A DNA stretch of 64,000 nucleotides. It comes from Aplysia californica. Taxonomy: Eukaryota; Mollusca; Gastropoda; Aplysiida; Aplysiidae. Made by a program: the position numbers and the translations under genes. Positions 57,697 through 64,000 of the stretch are shown piece after piece (positions within the stretch are counted from its first letter, which is position 1; every line of letters starts with the position of its first letter). The notes under the pieces were generated by a model. That model saw only the letters and a program-made list of their open reading frames with translations, ran no database searches and was not told where the DNA came from. The DNA is taken from assembly GCF_000002075.1 (NCBI RefSeq), contig NW_004797277.1, positions 1,786,934 through 1,850,933 of the forward strand, in the 5' to 3' direction.

Positions 57697-60600
57697 ATGG
57701 CTGGGAACAATAACGATGGTGTGGATGGTGCTACCATTCTTGTTCGAGCTTTAAAACAACAGGTAACAAAATAAGTCTTTGTTGGGATTCTAAGTTTCTA
57801 TTGTCGCCTGCGATCTGGATCCGAAGGAATTTCTGCTCGTTTTGTTTGTATCGGGTATTCACGAACTCTAACCTTTGACCTTGTTACTTGTTTGCTGGCT
57901 CGGGGTGGAACTGGAACATGTTACCCTTTGTAGCTAGATCTAGACTAGTTGGTAACGGAGGGCTAGAGAAACTTTCCCTACATTTGGAATAAATTTGACA
58001 ATGTTTGAGGCAGAGAGCAAGTGGTCAGATAGCTGAAAGTTGAAAAATACTTTCCCTTGCCTTAGACCTGGCGTCACAGACTGTGTGTGTGTGTGTGTGG
58101 GGGGGNNNNNNNNNNNNNNNNNNNNNNNNNNNNNNNNNNNNNNNNNNNNNNNNNNNNNNNNNNNNNNNNNNNNNNNNNNNNNNNNNNNNNNNNNNNNNNN
58201 NNNNNNNNNNNNNNNNNNNNNNNNNNNNNNNNNNNNNNNNNNNNNNNNNNNNNNNNNNNNNNNNNNNNNNNNNNNNNNNNNNNNNNNNNNNNCCCACACA
58301 CACACACCCAGATACTGTCAAACCTGTGTAAGACGGCCACCCATTGTCAAGGAGAAAAGTGGCCGTCGTATAAGACAGGTGGTCGTCTCAGGCAGGACTG
58401 ATCAAGATGAAGAAAACAAACCATTCCATCTGAGGTCCCAATCGAAAGTAGCCGCATTGTTGTTGTTGGTGGTGGTGGTTTGTATTTTGTTTGTAAATTT
58501 TATTTTGTTGCTGATTTTGCACAAGGGTGACAATAAAACTAAATGTATATCAGACAAGGAAGACCGAGTGCCATGTTAAAACAAACTACAAACACATGGG
58601 TTGCCACCACTCGGAGAACGAGCGACGCTTTTGTCTCAAGTTCATGTTGACGTCCTTTGTTACTTTGTTACAGACTGGGTAAACAGTGACCACTCATTTC
58701 ACTTACGATTTGTGTATGAGTTCTGGGCGGGGCTTATGGGTTATGAGGGATCACCTTACCTTACCATCAGCTGAAAATTGGTACCCATTGGTCAACAGTG
58801 GGAGGGGCTTACACAACATGATTGGTTGGTGGGACTCTAACAACAACGACAGGTGATTGAATTGTGAGGGCTCGCCCACAACGCCTGGGGCCAATGCACA
58901 ATCTATGACAAAACGTAATTTATAGAGTCACTAAGGTGGCCGTCTAAGACAGGTGTTATTGCTTAGTGTGATAGGGGTTGTGTGTTAAAATATGGTGGCC
59001 GCGGCCGCGTTGAACAGGTGCCCGTTTTACACAGTCAAATTATATAGAAAAAAACGCAAGGGGGGGAATGGAAAGTGGCCGTTTCTACAGGTGGCCGTCT
59101 TACTTATAGAGGTGAGCCAGGGCAGGTGTACGCTGTGGGTGGTTGGCGGGTGCTCAGGTGTGGTTTACTTCTTCTTTCCTATCAAACATCTATCGTCTTT
59201 ATCTCCCCTCCTTTTTTGTGTGTGTTTGTTACTCTCTTTTAACACCTCTAATCTTCGGCACTTATATGACCTTATTGTGTTGCAAGTGCCCTAAAACACT
59301 TAAACTAAAACTAAAGAGATGCACTGTGCAGGGGATGAACTGCAGTATTTTTTTGCTGCAGGAATTAATCACCAATATTCAAAAACATTTCTAACATAAT
59401 ATACTAAACCAAATTATGGGAAGTAAAAAAGTAACATGGGGTGTTTCCTCCTTGTGTAACCCCCCCAGATTTTTTTAACCCTTGGGTAAGGTGTTCTGAA
59501 ACCCGTCCCCCCATTGGTCTAAAACGCAGAAATTAGAACACAATTTAGCTTATATAGATCTAGTTCGTATTAAAACGATGAAATATTTCAATTTATTTGC
59601 GGCAAATATGAAGCCAATATTCGTGTAAAGCAGATAAAAATTAAAAGAAAAGGGCTTTACAAAACCTGAGCATGAGACCTCTTTGCGTATTGGTGTCTCT
59701 CAGCTTGGGGCCTGTCCTTTCTGGGATGTCCTTCCATTTCTTTCACTTTCAATGCCTGCTTCTCCAATTCCCATCCCTGCATTGCTCCGTATTCTGTTGC
59801 ACAGGATTTTCTTTACAAGTAATTGTGATTGTGAGAGTTGTCTGTACTTTATTACCTTATACTGTAGTTTCTTCACTGACTTCATTTCATCAGTAAGGCA
59901 TTTCTCCTCCTTACGCCTATTGTGACTGTGTAGTTGGAAGTGGGAGGGGGTTGAACTCTGGTGTGGTTTGCTTCTTCACCTTCTTTTTTGATTAAAACAT
60001 CAGCTGTTGTTTTCTCTCCTCCTTCGTTTTTGTTTAAATTGTTACACTCTCTTACATCTAATCTTTGGCATGTATTACCCAATTGTGTTGCAAGTGCCTA
60101 TCAGTCAAGGTTCACGGCCCAAAAATTAAAGACATAGGCTCAAAGATAGAACGTTCATTCATTAAGAATTTATACAAATAATCAGAATTAATAAGTTGAC
60201 CAAGACCAATGTGTACACAGAAGAGAAAATTGCCTGAAGAGGATTTGCAAAAATACAGATGGAAGCTTCAACAGCCTTTGCTGTTATTTATGAGTACAGT
60301 CAAATCTCGTTAAACCGCCACCATTGGGACAAGCATGAAGTTGGCAGAACGTTACAGCAGGGCGTGGCGGTTCAACAGGGTTCCTGTGTTGTATAGCCCC
60401 GCCTGTCCCCTGTCAAGGAACGACTCTGCTATGCAGTGTTTGTTGATATACATGTACATGCACATTTATTCAGAGCCGAGAGTTCTCTTTTTCTCTATGA
60501 ATGTCTTTCTCATGGGAGAAAGATTATAAAAAGCAGCCAACCATTGGGTGTTGTGTACCATGTATAGTGTGTGTACTTCTGGTGGTCAGTTCGCTGGTGG

Positions 60601-63600
60601 TGTGGTGAGGCAAATTTTAGGTAAATAAGCGCTGTACAACTCAGACAGTTCGTGAATGATGGTGTGAAGGCGTAAAAGTACAGGTTGTCTTTTCTTAAAA
60701 AAAGAGGACCCGCTTAAAGGGCAATAGCTCGGTCTTCTCCACATTGATTTAAAAGTTTGAAAAAAAAAAATTCAACCATGAGAATGTAAAGTTTGTTTTA
60801 TATAAGTAAAGAAAATCAATCGACATATCAGAAATGTAATGTTTTTAAAATTTCAATAAAAATTGGGTAAAACGCTAAATCTTACTTCTTATAAAAAAGT
60901 AAAAGTGTTTAGCTACAGGGGCGTGATTGGCCTGTTATGGTTTTGGGATAAGGACAGTAAAACCACAACAGTCACCTCAGATAGGGATCTAAATATACCG
61001 AGAAAGTTTTAAGTTTGTGCATAATGTGTTGTGCTGTACAGGCCTGGTTCCAGTGGGATTGAGCCACAACTTGCACATCAAGATTGGCCCTGATATAGTT
61101 GCAAGAAAGGTTTGGGGAACCGTAAATTTACAAATGAAAGGTTACCACATTCCCCGCAACTTGACGCCCTTCAGCCTTCAGGTATAATAAATTACCTTTG
61201 GGATTTTTTAAGAGAGTGTAGGGAAACAACCCATGAACAATCGAACAGTTGAAACCCAATGTTGAACATTATAATGTCCAAAGAATTCTCCAAGAAAGAT
61301 GCCACAGATTTATTCAAAATTTCTAGTGGCGTATTGGTGCTTGTATGGAAAGAAATCTACACGTGGAGATTTAAATAGCCAACCCCTTCCTTGAGTTTAT
61401 TTAGCAATATCAATTTTGTATTAATTTGTTCTTCAATGCAATGCACATGTTGTGACTAATTGAAATAGGGTTCATTTTTCAAAACTTGCCATAATCTAGT
61501 GTCATGATGGAATAAATCCTGTGGAATAACGGGGGGTGGTTCGGGATCTGTTGAACTATCCGGCTTCTATATATACTTATATCGACTCCCCCCCCCCACC
61601 CAAACACATACAGACCATTTATACCTACATCTTCACTATTCTCCCTCCCCCGACGCACAATGTACGCACACACTCACACACAAACATGCGCGCTCACACA
61701 CACCAAATATAAATACTATAGCCCTAGAACATTTTTGTATTTATAGACCTACGTAATGTTAGAGCTTCAAAGATAGCCTAAAGTACAATCAATGTTGTAG
61801 CAATTACTCTTCGTAAATCAAATCTAGAATCAATTACAATACAGCATACTTAAACGCACAAGCTCTGAGAAAGTTGGTTCACAACAATTTCTAGTTATAA
61901 TTTAAAAATCTTAATCACATGTCTCTTAACACCGTTTTAAGTGGGGAAGTTTTACCAAATATGCTAATAATAGCTAACTTAGCATTTGGCCAGGATGAGG
62001 GTTGAAAAAGGGAAAGGAGAGTATATTGGGCCCAACCCCTGTCAGTCGAGTGCCTCTCGCAAAACCAACACTCTCATCAGTAAAAATTTCTCTATAAAAC
62101 ATCAGTGGACAAAGGTCACTTTAGCTGGTCTGGGCCAGGTAAGGGTGTAGTAGAGAATAAGTGATAAATAGAACACCAAACAGAACCATGGGTGGCTAAA
62201 AATTCAAAAGGCGTTAAAGATAAGAGCCATGCTCACAGTGAATGTGTACTGACAGTAACTAGAGACAGGTTAAAAGTTAATATTACTGATAAAACACAAC
62301 ATTCTAAATGTACTGTTCAAGACAGTCTAATCCTTGAGTTGTAAGCAACTGAAAAGTTAAATTGGCAACCAGTGATAAGAGACTTCCTCTTTGTGCCCTG
62401 TGGTGGTCAATTTTGGCAATCGTTGGCTTTTAGCGTGGCGTTCACGTGCGGAGTTGCTTGCAGTGAGTAAATGACTGGAGGCACTGACAACAAAGTTGCA
62501 AGCCAGCATTGATGAAACAGATGGAGGAAAGAGTCACTGCAGTGTGACAACAGGTCGGTGAGCTCCTATCGTCTTTTTTGGTGCATCCAAATCAGCAACG
62601 TGGTTTTTGAATCATGTTGATAAATGTTTTATTGGATTCAAATGGAACTGAATATAATTTATTATCGGCAATATCTCTTGTGTCCTCTGTATAGCCGACA
62701 AAAAATGACCGGCTCCACCAATATATCTTGGCTAGTTAATGAACAGCCCCTGAACCTAACACAATTAAATTTCTTTTAATGTCTTCTCTCTTTAACTCTA
62801 ATCAAGCCTTTTTACATGAATTTATCTTGACAGATGTTCATTGAACAAATTAAATAGCTCATACTTATTTTGATATTTTACTCTTTTTCTTTCTTGTAGG
62901 GTGTGGAGTACATGTTTGGCATAGTTGGTGTGCCAGTCATAGAAGTGGGTATGGCAGCCCAAGCCGAAGGGATCAAGTTCATAGCGATGAGAAATGAACA
63001 AGCAGTAAGTATAGCTACATGCCATTTTGTTTTCTGAACTCTGCAATAGTTTGTCAAACCCTTCCCTTCATTGGATGATTTTACCCTAAGGAGAGTCAAC
63101 TTACTGCTAAATGAGTGCGATAACATGATTAATCAAACACTGCACTTTTATTATGTTTTTTTTAACTTAGTGCTACATTGATAATGATTCATGGAATGCA
63201 AATCACATCACACAGTCACTTCAATGGGGGTATGTGGGTGGTTTGTGGGTTCTCTTGTATGATTGGCTTCTTTTTTCAAAAATTCAATGCAGTTACTGTT
63301 GCCCTAATCTGTCCCTGCCTAAGTACAGCAGTTATTGTGATGATACACTTGTAACTTCAAGTGAATACAATAGACACAGGCAACAGAAGGTGTTATGACT
63401 TTAAAAATGTGAGAAAGCTAGTATAACATACATTTTTGTTTTGATGCTAACTTTGTTGTTTTCTCAGCTAATGTAGAAGTCATATTGTCTCTTTACTTGC
63501 AGCACTTAATTTATTGTTTGTTAATCTCTTTTTCTGAATCTGAGAAAATTATATTTCACTATAAGAATAGGCTTTAGTGTTGTTTCCTCTGGTAAGACAA

Positions 63601-63741
63601 TGAATTACATGTATCACAGGCATCCTACGCTGCATCTGCTATTGGTTACTTGACTCGGAAGCCAGCCGTGTGCCTCGTAGTGTCGGGCCCAGGTTTGGTT
63701 CATGCTCTCGCTGGGATGTCCAATGCAATGGAAAATTGCTG
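57697..63741 (+). CDS. HACL1: 2-hydroxyacyl-CoA lyase 1, first three coding exons (partial gene)
   Basis: A thiamine-diphosphate-dependent peroxisomal enzyme that cleaves 2-hydroxyacyl-CoA to formyl-CoA and an aldehyde one carbon shorter, as in phytanic acid alpha-oxidation. Exons: 57697-57762 (22 residues, ATG in context AGCATGG), 62900-63004 (35 residues) and 63620-63741 (40 residues plus two bases, donor GTAAGT). The 97 visible residues are the start of the TPP pyrimidine-binding domain: [46 protein letters not shown] and [17 protein letters not shown], close to human HACL1. The Glu in RNEQAA is the residue that contacts the TPP aminopyrimidine in this superfamily. Intron 1 is 5.1 kb and full of repeats. 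The gene continues past 64000, so the C-terminal peroxisome signal cannot be checked. Confidence 0.94.
58106..58292. other. Assembly gap (187 N) in a CA/TG microsatellite
   Basis: The gap is bordered by tgtgtgtgtgtgggggg on the left and cccacacacacacaccc on the right, so the left edge is TG/G-rich and the right is C/CA-rich. It lies in HACL1 intron 1 next to the element at 58315. No exon is expected there from the HACL1 frame. Confidence 0.9.
58315..59106. mobile_element. Longer copy of the CAGTCAAACC element family
   Basis: Left part (ctgtcaaacctgtgtaagac, ggccacccattgtcaagga, aagatgaagaaaacaaacca) matches 494-640. The right end reads gtggccgtttctacagg, tggccgtcttac. The middle is about 500 bp not present in the short copy, so 494-767 is probably an internally deleted derivative. 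The right border is approximate. Confidence 0.6.
59138..59312 (+). mobile_element. SINE copy (ctggtgtggtttgc family)
   Basis: Starts ggttggcgggtgctcaggtg and ends gaccttattgtgttgcaagt, gccctaaaacacttaaacta. The short (AAACT)n-like tail is typical of a SINE 3' end. Lies in HACL1 intron 1. Confidence 0.72.
59945..60110 (+). mobile_element. SINE copy (ctggtgtggtttgc family)
   Basis: ggttgaactctggtgtggtt at the start and aattgtgttgcaagtgccta at the end, 630 bp downstream of the copy at 59138 and in the same orientation, but more diverged. Confidence 0.68.
60300..62899 (+). other. Right part of HACL1 intron 1, little recognised
   Basis: A pogo-style end (cagtcaaatctcgttaaacc) occurs near 60298, but I cannot find its partner. 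A C-run with CA repeats lies at 61588-61700. The rest is AT-rich with no coding or structural signal I can support. Confidence 0.4.
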
Positions 63742-64000
63742 GTAAGTACCAATGAAGCAGACCTTGTTTTTTAAATCTTTGTCCAAGCAAGCCTTCTGTG
63801 AATACTGGTAATAATACATTGCTTCGATGCATGTGTAGTAAATATATCCTCACTTCAAATCAGGATATATGCTTTATCATATTATCCAGACAGACTCAAT
63901 GGCTGTAGCATTCTTGTAGATTTCAGTTTCTTGGATAGTTTCATGGAAGCTGTAGCTTCTCAGACGCTAGAAAACTGACAATATCTTTTAAACTCTTCAG

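Noticed and set aside
57940-58579. Several open frames across the second gap
   Set aside because: They are bridged by N codons and CA/TG repeats, with no protein similarity.
60298-60380. A complete pogo-like element in HACL1 intron 1
   Set aside because: One end (cagtcaaatctcgttaaacc) is visible, but no inverted partner was found downstream.

Overview
The window looks like animal nuclear DNA. Its genes are intron-rich with GT-AG introns, the spacers and introns are AT-rich and full of SINEs, a LINE fragment and terminal-inverted-repeat (TIR) transposons, and the coding sequence resembles known metazoan families. The repeat style (several tRNA-headed SINE families, many MITEs, long dinucleotide tracts) fits a lophotrochozoan, most likely a mollusc, but this is an inference. 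There are two assembly gaps, 21530-21817 and 58106-58292.

Three host genes are present. (1) PI4K2, a type II phosphatidylinositol 4-kinase, lies on the minus strand. Only its first coding exon (7343-7909) is in the window, and 1-7342 is its first intron. (2) An attractin-family gene (ATRN/ATRNL1 type) lies on the plus strand from 8772 to 41112. I place 27 coding exons by reading frame, splice phase and remembered vertebrate attractin sequence, and infer one more inside the first gap. The order is signal/anchor, EGF, CUB, two EGF, kelch propeller, PSI repeats, two laminin-EGF modules, membrane span and a cytoplasmic tail with a MASRPF-type motif. The C-type lectin domain found in vertebrate attractins appears to be absent. 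(3) The first three coding exons of HACL1, peroxisomal 2-hydroxyacyl-CoA lyase, lie at 57697-63741 on the plus strand, and the gene runs off the right edge. PI4K2 and attractin are head to head with 862 bp between their start codons, so they may share a bidirectional promoter.

The rest is mobile and repetitive DNA. PI4K2 intron 1 holds a split foldback MITE with a pogo-like MITE inside it (1693-3002). It also holds a 2.4 kb TIR element carrying about 14 copies of a palindromic TCATAA-N3-TTATGA iteron at about 175-bp spacing (4031-6473), and a loose MULE end. Attractin intron 1 contains a foldback of about 1.5 kb whose arms carry repeated ETS-like and YY1-like sites (9430-10950), then a CTAG-rich tandem array. 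Later introns carry three MITEs with TTAA target duplications, SINEs and a LINE 3' fragment.

The 16.6 kb between attractin and HACL1 is dominated by a full-length but degraded Mutator-like element (MULE), 43904-48347. It has a perfect 9-bp target duplication, terminal inverted repeats, and transposase remnants ending in a PHD-finger-like segment. A SINE and a LINE tail have landed in it. No tRNA, rRNA, CRISPR or retroviral features are supported.
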